This document shows, piece by piece, positions 25,253-33,905 of a stretch of 61,781 bases of DNA. Within the stretch, counting starts at the first letter, position 1. Each line of letters opens with the position of its first letter. The stretch comes from CAYVTV01 sp964526475 (GTDB lineage: Bacteria; Bacteroidota; Bacteroidia; Bacteroidales; GCA-2748055). Made by a program: the position numbers and the translations under genes. Location: positions 1-61,781 of the forward strand of contig CAZGKF010000014.1 in the NCBI GenBank assembly GCA_964526475.1. Direction: 5' to 3'. A model generated the notes under the pieces. That model saw only the letters and a program-made list of their open reading frames with translations. It had not been told where the DNA came from and did no database searches.

Positions 25253-26650
25253 TTAGAATTCAGCATTTTTTGGTGTTCTGGGAAAAGGTATAACATCCCT
25301 TATGTTGCTCATACCTGTCATAAATTGCAACAACCTTTCGAAACCTAGTCCGAATCCACTGTGAACGACTGTTCCAAATCTTCTGGTATCAAGGTACCAC
25401 CATAAATCTCCCTCCGGAAGATGTAGTTCGCGGATACGCTTCACAAGCTTGTCATAATTCTCCTCTCTTTGTGATCCCCCAATAATCTCACCTATTCTGG
25501 GGAAAAGTACATCCATTGCTCTCACAGTCTTTCCATCATCGTTTTGTTTCATATAAAAGGCCTTAATATCCCGGGGGTAATCAGTAAGAATTACAGGACA
25601 TTTGAAGTGCTTTTCAACAAGGTAACGTTCATGTTCCGCCTGCAAATCAATTCCCCAGTCAACAGGAAACTCCCACTTCTGACCGGAAATCTTAAGAATA
25701 TCAATAGCCTCTGTATAACTAATGCGTATGAACCTGTTATTTAAAACAAATTTTAAAGTATTAAAAAGTTCCTTATCAACCATGCTATTGAGAAACTCCA
25801 GGTCTTCCATGCAATTTTCAAAAGCATAATTAATAAGATACTTAAGGAAATCCTCTGCTAAATCCATATTGGCATGAATATCATTAAAAGCCACTTCAGG
25901 TTCAATCATCCAGAATTCAGCCAGATGCCGGGGGGTATTTGAATTTTCTGCCCGGAAAGTAGGGCCAAAGGTATATACCCCTCCAAGAGCAAGAGCTGCC
26001 AGTTCGGCTTCAAGCTGACCAGAAACAGTTAAATTTGCCGGTCTCCCAAAAAAATCTCCTGAGAAATCAATTTCATCACTTTCAGTTTTTGGGGGATTTG
26101 CTAATTCCAGTGTTGTTACCTTGAACATAGCTCCCGCTCCTTCAGCATCAGAAGCGGTTATGATAGGCGAATGAAGACAATAAAAACCAATATCATTAAA
26201 ATATTTATGTACCGCATATGTCATTGCATGCCGGATACGAAATACGGCACTGAAAGTATTTGTTCTGAAACGCAGATGAGCAATCTCACGTAAAAATTCA
26301 AAAGAATGGCCTTTTTTCTGTAAGGGATAAATTTCGGGGTCTGCCTCCCCAAATATTTCAATGGTTTCCGCAATTATTTCAACCTTCTGTCCCTGCCCGG
26401 CAGATTCAACTAGTTTTCCCTTAACTCCGATGCATGCGCCGGTATTGATTTTTTTTATCAATTCATCCCCGAATGCAGGTATATCAGCAACGACCTGAAT
26501 ACTATGAATGATGGAGCCGTCATTTACAGCTATAAATGCAAGATTCTTATTCCCTCTCCTTGTCCGCACCCATCCCTTTACATGCACAACAACTTCCTTT
26601 TGCTCCGAACTTAATAATTCCCTCACCGTGGAGCGTTTTATAATTTCCAT
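25253..26650 (-). CDS. asnS: Asparaginyl-tRNA synthetase
   Basis: Class IIb aminoacyl-tRNA synthetase charging tRNA-Asn. The N-terminal OB fold (VHVKGWVRTRRGNKNLAFI, about 20-38) recognises the anticodon. Catalytic motifs include FRAENSNTPRHLAEFWMIEPE and the C-terminal GFGLGFERLLQFMTG. The start at the ATG 26650 (MEIIKRSTV) is preferred over a longer frame to 26713, because that would place the perfect promoter at 26687-26718 inside the gene. First gene of an operon with rpoN and PAP2. 465 residues. Confidence 0.97.
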   Translation of the reverse strand: MEIIKRSTVRELLSSEQKEVVVHVKGWVRTRRGNKNLAFIAVNDGSIIHSIQVVADIPAFGDELIKKINTGACIGVKGKLVESAGQGQKVEIIAETIEIFGEADPEIYPLQKKGHSFEFLREIAHLRFRTNTFSAVFRIRHAMTYAVHKYFNDIGFYCLHSPIITASDAEGAGAMFKVTTLELANPPKTESDEIDFSGDFFGRPANLTVSGQLEAELAALALGGVYTFGPTFRAENSNTPRHLAEFWMIEPEVAFNDIHANMDLAEDFLKYLINYAFENCMEDLEFLNSMVDKELFNTLKFVLNNRFIRISYTEAIDILKISGQKWEFPVDWGIDLQAEHERYLVEKHFKCPVILTDYPRDIKAFYMKQNDDGKTVRAMDVLFPRIGEIIGGSQREENYDKLVKRIRELHLPEGDLWWYLDTRRFGTVVHSGFGLGFERLLQFMTGMSNIRDVIPFPRTPKNAEF

Positions 26651-26686
26651 TTTGAATATCTTTCTTTGAAGTGATTTGTTATTGTG

Positions 26687-26718
26687 CAAAAATAGTGTTT
26701 TAGTTATTAGCAAGCAAC
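26687..26718 (-). promoter_or_regulatory. Promoter of the asnS-rpoN-PAP2 operon
   Basis: On the minus strand GTTGC (26718-26714) is followed after exactly 19 bp by TATTTTTG (26694-26687), a near-perfect Bacteroidota housekeeping promoter (TTTGC-N19-TAnnTTTG). The start of transcription falls about 30 nt before the ATG at 26650. Confidence 0.65.
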
Positions 26719-26837
26719 AATGAAGTTCCTCATATCATAGCAACAACAGATTCAGATATCATCGCACCGTAAAACACTCTTCTGCCAAACTTTTCATTGC
26801 TAATACAACAGGCCATAAGAGGCGATTGTGTAGAATG

Positions 26838-26915
26838 AAATTTTTACAATTATGATCATGTATTCTTTGGAATACTTATTGTACTGAATTGTAAAAATTA
26901 TCATGAGATAATTTT
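26838..26915. repeat. Three-hairpin inverted-repeat element
   Basis: AATTTTTACAATT (26839-26851) is an exact inverted repeat of AATTGTAAAAATT (26887-26899). Between them GTATTC/GAATAC (26860-26875) forms an inner hairpin. Overlapping the right arm, AAAATTATC/GATAATTTT (26894-26915) is a perfect 9-bp stem with an ATGA loop that competes with the long stem. It lies 65 bp before the TPR gene. The alternative folds could make it a regulatory leader or a short mobile repeat. Confidence 0.55.
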
Positions 26916-26980
26916 ATGGGTTTAAAATTTTTATATATTTACAGCCCCATAAAAAAAAATATTAATAAAAATTTTTAAAC

Positions 26981-27964
26981 ATGAACAAGTTTTTATCATA
27001 TCTCGCAGTTCTGATATTTGCCTTTACAGGAATGTTGCACGGACAATCAATGGATGACGTTATTTCCCTGTTTAATAATGCCGCAGAAAAAACTAACAAA
27101 GGAGACTTTGCCACAGCAATAAAGGATTTCGAGGAACTTGTGGTCCTCGCTGAAAAAGTTGGTACAGAAGCAACTGATCTCAAAATGAAGGCACAGGAAC
27201 AACTTTCTTTATTAAACTGGCAAATCGCAGCCGGGTTTCTGAAACAAAGGAAATTTATGGAAGCCATTCCGTCACTCGAGAAAGTTGTTGAATATTCAAC
27301 TGAATTTAATAATAATCCCAACTTAAAGGAGCGGGCTGAAAGATTGCTTCCACAGGTTTACACAGCCATAGGAACACAGAAGTTCCGGGAAAAGGATTAT
27401 GCGGAAGCATTGAAAACCTTTGATAATGCATTAAAATATAATGAGGATTATCCAACAGCATACCTTGGTAAAGGATTAGCCTTTGCTGAAATGGAAGACG
27501 AAAAAAATATGGTTGCCAATCTTGAAAAAGCCATAGCGCTAGGAAAAGATAAAGGCGATGAAAAAACAGCCGAAACAGCTTCTACCCGTCTTGCACGTTA
27601 TTACACAGATCTGGGAGATATGGAAATGGAAGCTATTGACCCGGAAGATCCTGATTTTGATTTTGCGATCGATTTTTATAATAAAGCACTTAAATACGAT
27701 AACGAATTTGCTGATGCCAACTATAAACTGGCTGTTATTTATAATTTGAAAATAGATTTCGATAAAGCAATTGAATTTTCTAAATTAGCTCTTGCTTCAG
27801 AAACAGATGAAATTAAAATAGCAGCTATTAATCTTGAGCTTGGCAACGCATACTTCAATACAGCTCAATATGATATGGCTTGTGATGCTCTTAAAAAAGC
27901 CATGGTTGGACCTATTGAAGAAATGGCAATAAGAAGGAAAGAGAAAGTACCCGGATGTAATTGA
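26981..27964 (+). CDS. Secreted/periplasmic TPR-repeat protein
   Basis: A signal peptide (about 1-21, ending in GMLHGQ) precedes a row of tetratricopeptide repeats. Clear ones start near YTAIGTQKFREKDYAEAL, AYLGKGLAFAEMEDEKN and ANYKLAVIYNLKIDFDKA. TPR proteins act as protein-interaction scaffolds, and no enzymatic domain is visible. 327 residues, monocistronic. It has a structured inverted-repeat region upstream and gldA 110 bp downstream on the same strand, so read-through is possible. Confidence 0.85.
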   Translation: MNKFLSYLAVLIFAFTGMLHGQSMDDVISLFNNAAEKTNKGDFATAIKDFEELVVLAEKVGTEATDLKMKAQEQLSLLNWQIAAGFLKQRKFMEAIPSLEKVVEYSTEFNNNPNLKERAERLLPQVYTAIGTQKFREKDYAEALKTFDNALKYNEDYPTAYLGKGLAFAEMEDEKNMVANLEKAIALGKDKGDEKTAETASTRLARYYTDLGDMEMEAIDPEDPDFDFAIDFYNKALKYDNEFADANYKLAVIYNLKIDFDKAIEFSKLALASETDEIKIAAINLELGNAYFNTAQYDMACDALKKAMVGPIEEMAIRRKEKVPGCN

Positions 27965-28073
27965 TACGATTTCTTTTACCGGCGTAAGCTTAAATTATTT
28001 TAAAGTTTTCCTTTTATTTATCATCTCATTTCCCTTTACAGAAGAACATTTTGAGCTTCGACACTAAAAAAGT

Positions 28074-28991
28074 ATGTCTGTAATTATTTCCCATATAACT
28101 AAAACCTTCGGACACCAGCTTGCTCTAAATGATGTATCTTTCGAAGTTAAACAAGGTGAAATTGCGGGTTTTATCGGTCCTAACGGTGCAGGGAAATCTA
28201 CCCTGATGAAAATCATACTTGGATATATTCCTCCAGAAAGCGGAGAGATATTTATTAACGGCCTTAATGTAATTGAAAACCCTCATAAAATAAAAAAAAT
28301 AACGGGTTATCTCCCTGAAAATAACCCCCTGTATCCTGAAATGTATGTAAGAGAATATCTTGAATATGCTGCAGGTCACTATATGGGTAGAAAAATAGCC
28401 ATCGTACGTATTAAAGAGATTATTGAAGCAACCGGACTTAAACCTGAAAGTCATAAAAAAATAGGAGCTCTGTCCAAGGGTTACCGACAGCGCCTGGGAA
28501 TAGCACAAGCCTTACTTCACGATCCGCAAATACTAATTCTTGATGAACCAACATCCGGACTTGACCCAAACCAGATAAATGAAATACGTAATCTGATTTC
28601 CAATGTTGCCGGGGAAAAAACAATAATCCTTTCAACTCACATCATGCAGGAAGTTGAAGCCATATGCAACAGGGTGATTATTTTAAACAACGGATGTGTT
28701 GTTGCCAATGAACTTACCGGAAATATTGCGGGTCAGTTAGTTCCATCAAATAATACTATTCTCGTTGAATTCAATACAAATCCCAATGCTGAATTTATAA
28801 AAAAAATTACCGGGGTGACCCAGATAAAAAAAGTTTCTGAAACTGTCTATATTATTGAATCTTCAGCAGAAAAGGACATTCGCGCAGATATTTTTAACTA
28901 TGCAGTAACGAAAGGTCTGACTGTCTTATCACTTCAGAAAAAAGAGAAAAAACTGGAAGAAGTATTCAGGGAAATAACAAAAGATCAATAA
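28074..28991 (+). CDS. gldA: GldA-like ABC transporter ATPase
   Basis: ATP-binding subunit of the Gld ABC transporter (partners GldF and GldG), associated with gliding motility in Bacteroidota but widespread also in non-gliders. Walker A is GPNGAGKST (35-43), the signature is LSKGYRQR, and Walker B is QILILDEPTSGLDP. A C-terminal extension of about 85 residues matches GldA. Neither gldF nor gldG is adjacent, so the partner permease is encoded elsewhere or the family assignment is approximate. 305 residues. Confidence 0.85.
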   Translation: MSVIISHITKTFGHQLALNDVSFEVKQGEIAGFIGPNGAGKSTLMKIILGYIPPESGEIFINGLNVIENPHKIKKITGYLPENNPLYPEMYVREYLEYAAGHYMGRKIAIVRIKEIIEATGLKPESHKKIGALSKGYRQRLGIAQALLHDPQILILDEPTSGLDPNQINEIRNLISNVAGEKTIILSTHIMQEVEAICNRVIILNNGCVVANELTGNIAGQLVPSNNTILVEFNTNPNAEFIKKITGVTQIKKVSETVYIIESSAEKDIRADIFNYAVTKGLTVLSLQKKEKKLEEVFREITKDQ

Positions 28992-29022
28992 TCCTAAAAT
29001 TAAAAAAAATACCTGTGTTTAT

Positions 29023-29874
29023 TTATGTGCTGCCATACATAAACTGTCCTACCTTAATAAATGAAGACCTTGGGTTAACACACATCACAGGTATGCGGGA
29101 AGCATTGGCCATAATATATTGCTCGGATGCTCCAAACAGATAATCCAGAAAATTAATATGCTTTGTGGTAGTTATTAATATGAGATCTGCTTTTGATTCC
29201 ATGGCAAAAGCAAGTATTTGTTTTCCAAAATTACCTTTTCCGGTGGCGGTATGTATTTCATACTCAATACTATTTTGAATTAGAAACCTGATGGCAAAAT
29301 TTAAATTGGTATTCAGTCTTTTAAGTAAACTTTTATCCCTTACTGGCATCTTATATAATAATATCTTTGAATTAAAATATTTTCCCAGATAAATTGCCCA
29401 TTGGAGTTTTTCTTTGTTCTCTGATTTGTAATCAACAGGGAAAACAATATTATTAAACCTGTCAAGATGATCAGGTTTACCCTGAACCACGATAAAAGGG
29501 ACCTCTGAACCAACCATAACCCTTAAGGCAAAACTTCCGAAATATTTTTGTATACCCTTAATACCATGAGTTCCCATAACTACCAGTATAATATTTTCTT
29601 TTTTAACAAAATCCGATATTGCCGTAAAAATAGAACCCTCAAGAACTAATGGACTAATATCCCAATTATACTGTTCATTAAGTCTTAAAGCTTCTTTCCT
29701 GAGCTTTTCCTCAGCTTTATTAAGTACATCCGGTTGGCCGGGCTGAACAATATTAAGTATCTGAATATCGCTCCCAATATTTTTCGCAATCTTTAAGGCA
29801 TATAAAAATGCATTTTCCGAGATTTCCGTGAAATCCCAGGTAACCAGAATAGCTTTCTTTTCCTCTTTTATCAT
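29023..29874 (-). CDS. Tandem universal stress protein (UspA family)
   Basis: Two Usp domains in one chain (about 1-140 and 148-283). Domain 1 starts at ILVTWDFTEISENAF and ends with VVMGTHGIKGIQ, where a nucleotide-binding G-x2-G-x9-G-S pattern is partly kept (FGSFALRVMVGSEVPFIVV). Domain 2 starts at IVFPVDYKSENKEKL and is more divergent. Such proteins respond to starvation or stress and often bind ATP. Single gene, convergent with gldA. 283 residues. Confidence 0.9.
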   Translation of the reverse strand: MIKEEKKAILVTWDFTEISENAFLYALKIAKNIGSDIQILNIVQPGQPDVLNKAEEKLRKEALRLNEQYNWDISPLVLEGSIFTAISDFVKKENIILVVMGTHGIKGIQKYFGSFALRVMVGSEVPFIVVQGKPDHLDRFNNIVFPVDYKSENKEKLQWAIYLGKYFNSKILLYKMPVRDKSLLKRLNTNLNFAIRFLIQNSIEYEIHTATGKGNFGKQILAFAMESKADLILITTTKHINFLDYLFGASEQYIMANASRIPVMCVNPRSSFIKVGQFMYGST

Positions 29875-30217
29875 AAATATTTTTTTTATTTAACTATCAA
29901 AGTTAGGAGAAAAATATTTTGTTAACAATAATTTGTTTTCGTGTGCATACCCTATAACAAAAAAATTTTATGTATAAATGTTTATTGCAACTATTTCGCC
30001 CAAATTTACGTATATGAAATCTTAGTTAAAGGTATAATGCAGTCACATAATTGTGAAACTCGCAACTCCTTTCCTGGCTTTTTATGACGGGGTAAGTGAA
30101 TGTAAAAGATTGAATATATTTACAATTTGTAAGCGGATCATAATTTTGAAACACTTTTTGGACAGCCTCGTTTTTAAATTAAACTAAATAATTACAAAAA
30201 GAAATATTTTTATTTAA
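29875..30217. other. Intergenic region upstream of usp and upxY-like genes
   Basis: No gene is supportable in these 343 bp. It must hold the divergent promoters of the universal stress gene and of the NusG paralogue. TAATTTTG at 30141-30148 is a perfect -7 box for the latter, without a clear -33 element. The dispersed 16-mer at 30154-30169 would then lie at the 5' end of the transcript. TCACATAATTGTGA at 30043-30056 is a small palindrome. Confidence 0.4.
30154..30169 (+). repeat. 16-bp dispersed motif, copy 2
   Basis: CTTTTTGGACAGCCTC matches the motif at 36-51 with one difference. It lies just behind a -7 promoter box, so it would be near the transcript start of the UpxY-like gene. Confidence 0.3.
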
Positions 30218-30757
30218 ATGAATATAACTCCCAAGGTCTGGTATGCTATCTATACAAAACCACGTAACGAAAAGAAAATAGCAGAAATGCTGCAGGAAAA
30301 GGGAATTGAAAATTATCTTCCACTTATTAAAAGGATAAAACAATGGTCCGACAGACGAAAAAACGTGGAAGAGCCTATGTTTAGTTCTTATATTTTTGTT
30401 CGCATCAGAGAAAACGAACATTTGCCGGTATTGCAAACACCAGGTGTAATTCGCTTTGTTATGTTTGAAAGGAAAAAAGTTCCGGTAAGAAATTTTCAGA
30501 TAGAAGCCATACGAAAATACGAAAAGACCGGAGAAGAATTTATCCCAAATCAGGAGGATTTTATACCTGGTAAAAAAGTACGTATTATAAAAGGAGGGCT
30601 AAAAGGACTCGAAGGAAGTCTCATAGAAATCAGTGGAAAGCAACGTGTTAAGATTGAGGTTGATGCCATAGGACAATCTATATATATAAAAATACCTATG
30701 GGAAGCCTTGAAATTACCGGAGAGGAAGAAAGAAAACAAAAAAACAGATATTGGTGA
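30218..30757 (+). CDS. UpxY/RfaH-type NusG paralogue (antiterminator)
   Basis: Specialised NusG paralogue. The NGN domain begins WYAIYTKPRNEKKIAEML (about 8-25), with FSSYIFVRI near 60, and a KOW motif lies at PGKKVRIIKGGLKGLEG (about 118-135). Characterised relatives (UpxY of Bacteroides) allow read-through of the long leader of one specific capsule or exopolysaccharide operon. No polysaccharide genes follow here. Downstream are only a PqqD stub and a coiled-coil protein, so the regulator is an orphan or acts elsewhere. 179 residues. Confidence 0.9.
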   Translation: MNITPKVWYAIYTKPRNEKKIAEMLQEKGIENYLPLIKRIKQWSDRRKNVEEPMFSSYIFVRIRENEHLPVLQTPGVIRFVMFERKKVPVRNFQIEAIRKYEKTGEEFIPNQEDFIPGKKVRIIKGGLKGLEGSLIEISGKQRVKIEVDAIGQSIYIKIPMGSLEITGEEERKQKNRYW

Positions 30758-30853
30758 TATAAAATCTTATATATGAATAATTTATTATCATAACTTTATA
30801 AAAATTTTTTTAATTATTTTTCATTTGTAAACATCTTTTTATTCTTGAATATT

Positions 30854-30949
30854 ATGAAAATAAGGTCAAACATAGCTATTAGTGATTCTGGTTTTGTTTT
30901 TGATGCAGCCACAGGAGAATCCTTTTCGTTTAATCCTACAGGTCTGTAA
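30854..30949 (+). pseudogene. Decayed PqqD-family chaperone gene
   Basis: ATG at 30854 opens MKIRSNIAISDSGFVFDAAT and GESFSFNPTGL, the typical N-terminus of Bacteroidota PqqD-like peptide chaperones (usually about 85-90 residues). It then meets TAA at 30947. Beyond the stop the same frame still resembles the family (L-L-K, stop, I-K where E-I-L-K-L-I-K is expected) and then vanishes into the leader of the next gene. Nonsense mutations plus deletion are the likely history. Confidence 0.6.
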
Positions 30950-30995
30950 CTTCTTAAATAAATTAAGTACTTTTGTATCCAATTATATTAATAAA

Positions 30996-31898
30996 ATGGA
31001 AAATAATAAAAACTCTTTATTCTCACTAACAGGCCTTCTCATAGTATTGTCGGTGGTTATTATAGTCTTACTTTTTCTTTTCTTCGATCAGAGAAAACAG
31101 AGCAGAGCTGTAATATCCAAATTGGAAGAATATTCCGAGATGATTACAGGGAAAAAAGATTCATTGGAAATTGAATTAAAATCAATAATAATACAGTATG
31201 ATTCATTGAGAACCAATAATGATACCATTAATCTTCAACTAAATATCCAGCAGGAAAGAATTCAAAAATTACTGGCTCTAAGGATCAGTGATATAGAAAA
31301 AATTAAACGGTATGAAAAAGAATTGACAAGCATCCGTGAAGTTCTCCGGAGTTATATCGTGCAAATTGATTCCCTTAATACAAAAAACATAATACTACTT
31401 GCTGAAAACAAGGAACTTAAAAATAAAGGCGCAAACCTCGAATCAAAAAATGTCCAGCTTGAAAAAGAAAAAGACCAACTTACTACAATAAAAGATGAAG
31501 CTGAAACTTTAATTGCAGCAGGAATTTACACTGTTCCTCTAAATAAAAGGGGAAAAGAAAATAAGAATATAGAAAAGATCACCAAACTTAGAGTCGATTT
31601 TACGGTCCGGAAAAATGCCATTGCGGCACCTGGCCCAAAAATTTTCTATGTCAGATTATTACGACCAGATCAGGTTTTACTTGGATCATTCGAACCAGGT
31701 GTTTTCGAACTAAAAGACGGAGAGCTTGCTTATTCTGCCAAAAGAGAAATTATTTATGAGAATGATGATATCCCGGTTTCTATCTTCTGGGATAACAATG
31801 GAGATCTGATCTCCGGATTATATAAGGTAGAACTTTATTGCGAGGGTAAGCTCATAGGAAATTCAGAATTTGCACTTAAGGAAGGCCGCTTCTTCTAA
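30996..31898 (+). CDS. Single-pass membrane protein with long coiled coil
   Basis: From the ATG at 30996: a short cytoplasmic N-terminus, one membrane helix (about 13-32, LIVLSVVIIVLLFLFF), a coiled coil of about 140 residues rich in Glu/Lys/Leu heptads (SLEIELKSIIIQYDSL to LEKEKDQLTTIKDEAE), and a C-terminal beta-rich domain (about 190-300, KIFYVRLLRPDQVLLGSFE). The architecture recurs in Bacteroidota as a conserved hypothetical protein, perhaps an envelope or division accessory. Its 3' end overlaps hemW (convergent) by 36 bp. The longer frame from 30882 would run over the PqqD remnant and is rejected. Confidence 0.8.
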   Translation: MENNKNSLFSLTGLLIVLSVVIIVLLFLFFDQRKQSRAVISKLEEYSEMITGKKDSLEIELKSIIIQYDSLRTNNDTINLQLNIQQERIQKLLALRISDIEKIKRYEKELTSIREVLRSYIVQIDSLNTKNIILLAENKELKNKGANLESKNVQLEKEKDQLTTIKDEAETLIAAGIYTVPLNKRGKENKNIEKITKLRVDFTVRKNAIAAPGPKIFYVRLLRPDQVLLGSFEPGVFELKDGELAYSAKREIIYENDDIPVSIFWDNNGDLISGLYKVELYCEGKLIGNSEFALKEGRFF

Positions 31899-33017
31899 AA
31901 AGAACAGATCTGATAATATAGAATCAGAAATAAACATTCCCTTTTCACTTAAAAGATATTTACTTCCATCCTGGAGAATCAATCCTTGTTTAATATATTT
32001 TCCGGTAGCCTTGATAAAATATTCATATTTTGATTTTTTAAATTTTTTCTGAATAAAATCTGTATCAACTCCCCATTTAGTTCTTAATGATGTCATAATG
32101 TATTCATTAAACATATCATTAATGCTTAATTGCTCTTCCTCGTAATACACTTTTCCCGATATCAGGTTTTCGTAATATTTTTTATTGGAAGAAATGTTCC
32201 ATCTCCTTGAATTTAAATTATATGAATGTGCTGAAGGACCAAAACCTATATATGGTACCTGCTTCCAGTAATTTGAATTATGCCTTGATATATATCCCTC
32301 CCTCGCAAAGTTTGATATTTCATAATGATCATAACCTTGAGAAATTGCCTTAGCCCTTAAGGTTTGAAATTGTTCATTACTTTCTTTCTCTTCCAAAGGT
32401 TTTATCCTGCCCTTTTTCAACCAGTGATATAATACTGTACCGGATTCAAATGTTAAATGGTATGCAGAAATATGCGGTATATTAAAATCAAAACTCATGT
32501 CCAGGTTTTTTTCCCATTTTTCGATCACCATACCCGGCATTCCATAAATGAGGTCAATATTAAGATTTCTAAATCCAATTTTACAGGCATTTTCAATAGC
32601 CTGAAAGGATTGCCCGACATTATGACTTCTTCGCATCAATAATAGGTCATCCTCAAAAAAAGATTGCACACCAATGCTTAACCGGTTTATACCACAATCT
32701 GAAAGCATTTTAATATAGTCAACTGTAAGATCATCAGGATTTGCCTCGAATGTTATTTCATTATTCCCGGATATGTTATACTCATATATTTTCTCAAGCA
32801 AATAATATATATCCTCCTTATCCAATACCGAAGGAGTGCCGCCTCCAAAATAAATAGTTGAGATCTCTTCACCTGAAAGATAATCCTGTCGGTCAGATAT
32901 TTCTTTTCCTATAGCTTTAATCATATCTTTTCTCGCTGATAATGAAACAGTAAAATGAAAATCACAATATCTGCAGGCCTTTCGGCAAAAGGGTATGTGT
33001 ACATAAATTCCCGCCAT
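31863..33017 (-). CDS. hemW: HemW-type radical SAM heme chaperone
   Basis: Formerly annotated as oxygen-independent coproporphyrinogen oxidase. The cluster motif is CRKACRYCDFHF (about 11-22, CxxxCxxC plus the fourth Cys position replaced by His), and the radical-SAM strand is YFGGGTPSVL. HemW loads heme into target proteins. The shorter length (384) and the absence of the HemN trip-wire N-terminus favour HemW over true HemN. The stop region overlaps the convergent coiled-coil gene by 36 bp. Confidence 0.92.
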   Translation of the reverse strand: MAGIYVHIPFCRKACRYCDFHFTVSLSARKDMIKAIGKEISDRQDYLSGEEISTIYFGGGTPSVLDKEDIYYLLEKIYEYNISGNNEITFEANPDDLTVDYIKMLSDCGINRLSIGVQSFFEDDLLLMRRSHNVGQSFQAIENACKIGFRNLNIDLIYGMPGMVIEKWEKNLDMSFDFNIPHISAYHLTFESGTVLYHWLKKGRIKPLEEKESNEQFQTLRAKAISQGYDHYEISNFAREGYISRHNSNYWKQVPYIGFGPSAHSYNLNSRRWNISSNKKYYENLISGKVYYEEEQLSINDMFNEYIMTSLRTKWGVDTDFIQKKFKKSKYEYFIKATGKYIKQGLILQDGSKYLLSEKGMFISDSILSDLFFLEEAAFLKCKF

Positions 33018-33069
33018 TTACTTCATAATTCATTATTAACAGCAAATCTTTTATTATTTTTAACACGAA

Positions 33070-33477
33070 ATGTTCAAACACCCGATGCAAAAATTATTAA
33101 TATTTATTAAAAATTACTATCGTTCTGCTACAATTGCTCTTGTTATTTTAATTCTTACTACTATCTCTGGTAATAATTTGTCCTCCATAAATGCTTTTCC
33201 AATATCCGGACTGGATAAGCTTGCTCATTTTATAGTTTTTATGGTTTTTGCAATTTTTCTGGTTGCCGATCTTTTTAAAAATTCTGTAAAACTGAGTTTT
33301 AAAGAAGTAATTCTTATTATACTTCTTATCAGTTTATTTTATGGAGGAATTATAGAACTTATGCAACATCTTCTTATGCCGCAAAGAACAGGAAGCTTAT
33401 TTGATCTTCTGGCAAATGTGCTGGGGAGTTTAAGTGGTTGCGCTATTCAGTTTCATTTCAGATTGATCAGATATTAA
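33070..33477 (+). CDS. VanZ-family small membrane protein
   Basis: A protein of 135 residues with four predicted membrane helices. The VanZ signature is visible in LDKLAHFIVFMVFA (about 48-61) and the acidic/His helix GGIIELMQHLL plus RTGSLFDLLANVLG. The family founder gives low-level teicoplanin resistance; the general function is unknown. An alternative start is the ATG at 33085. Its last 11 bp overlap the 3' end of the convergent rrf2 gene. Confidence 0.85.
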   Translation: MFKHPMQKLLIFIKNYYRSATIALVILILTTISGNNLSSINAFPISGLDKLAHFIVFMVFAIFLVADLFKNSVKLSFKEVILIILLISLFYGGIIELMQHLLMPQRTGSLFDLLANVLGSLSGCAIQFHFRLIRY

Positions 33478-33901
33478 TATTCTGCTTTCCCTTTTTTACA
33501 TCTTCCACAAGATCTGCTATAGTTGCATTTTCAAATAATGATTTAATCTGATCCCTGTACCGGGCATATCTTGAATGTAAAGCACATGGTGATTCCAGGT
33601 CAGAACAATAATCAACTCCAATTACACATTTGTTGAAAAAATCAAGACCATCAATTATTTTAACAATATCAATGAGATAAATATCCTCTGCAACTCTCCC
33701 CATGCCAAATCCACCATTAGGCCCCTTTGTGGAAGAAAGAATCTTATGCTTCGCCAATGTTTGAAGTATCTTGCTCAGAAATGGCATTGGAATATCAAGA
33801 TCCCTGGATATCTTTTTTATTCCAATTTTCTCATTTTCCTTAGTATAACAGGCAAGGTAAATGACTGCTCTCAATGCATATTTACAACTACTTGATAACA
33901 T
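33467..33901 (-). CDS. Rrf2-family Fe-S-sensing transcription regulator
   Basis: Winged-helix repressor of the IscR/NsrR/RirA group. The HTH is in MLSSSCKYALRAVIYLACYT to MPFLSKILQTLAKHKIL, and the wing is KGPNGGFGMGR. Three Cys in regular spacing (C-x6-C-x6-C in KCVIGVDYCSDLESPCALH, about 91-105) can hold an Fe-S cluster, so it probably senses iron-sulfur status, redox or NO. It is adjacent to rpiB, 4 bp apart on the same strand. 144 residues. Confidence 0.92.
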   Translation of the reverse strand: MLSSSCKYALRAVIYLACYTKENEKIGIKKISRDLDIPMPFLSKILQTLAKHKILSSTKGPNGGFGMGRVAEDIYLIDIVKIIDGLDFFNKCVIGVDYCSDLESPCALHSRYARYRDQIKSLFENATIADLVEDVKKGKQNINI

Positions 33902-33905
33902 AATA

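Noticed and set aside
28074..28991. Search for gldF/gldG partners to prove a gliding transporter
   Set aside because: No permease gene is adjacent, so gliding motility cannot be claimed from this window.
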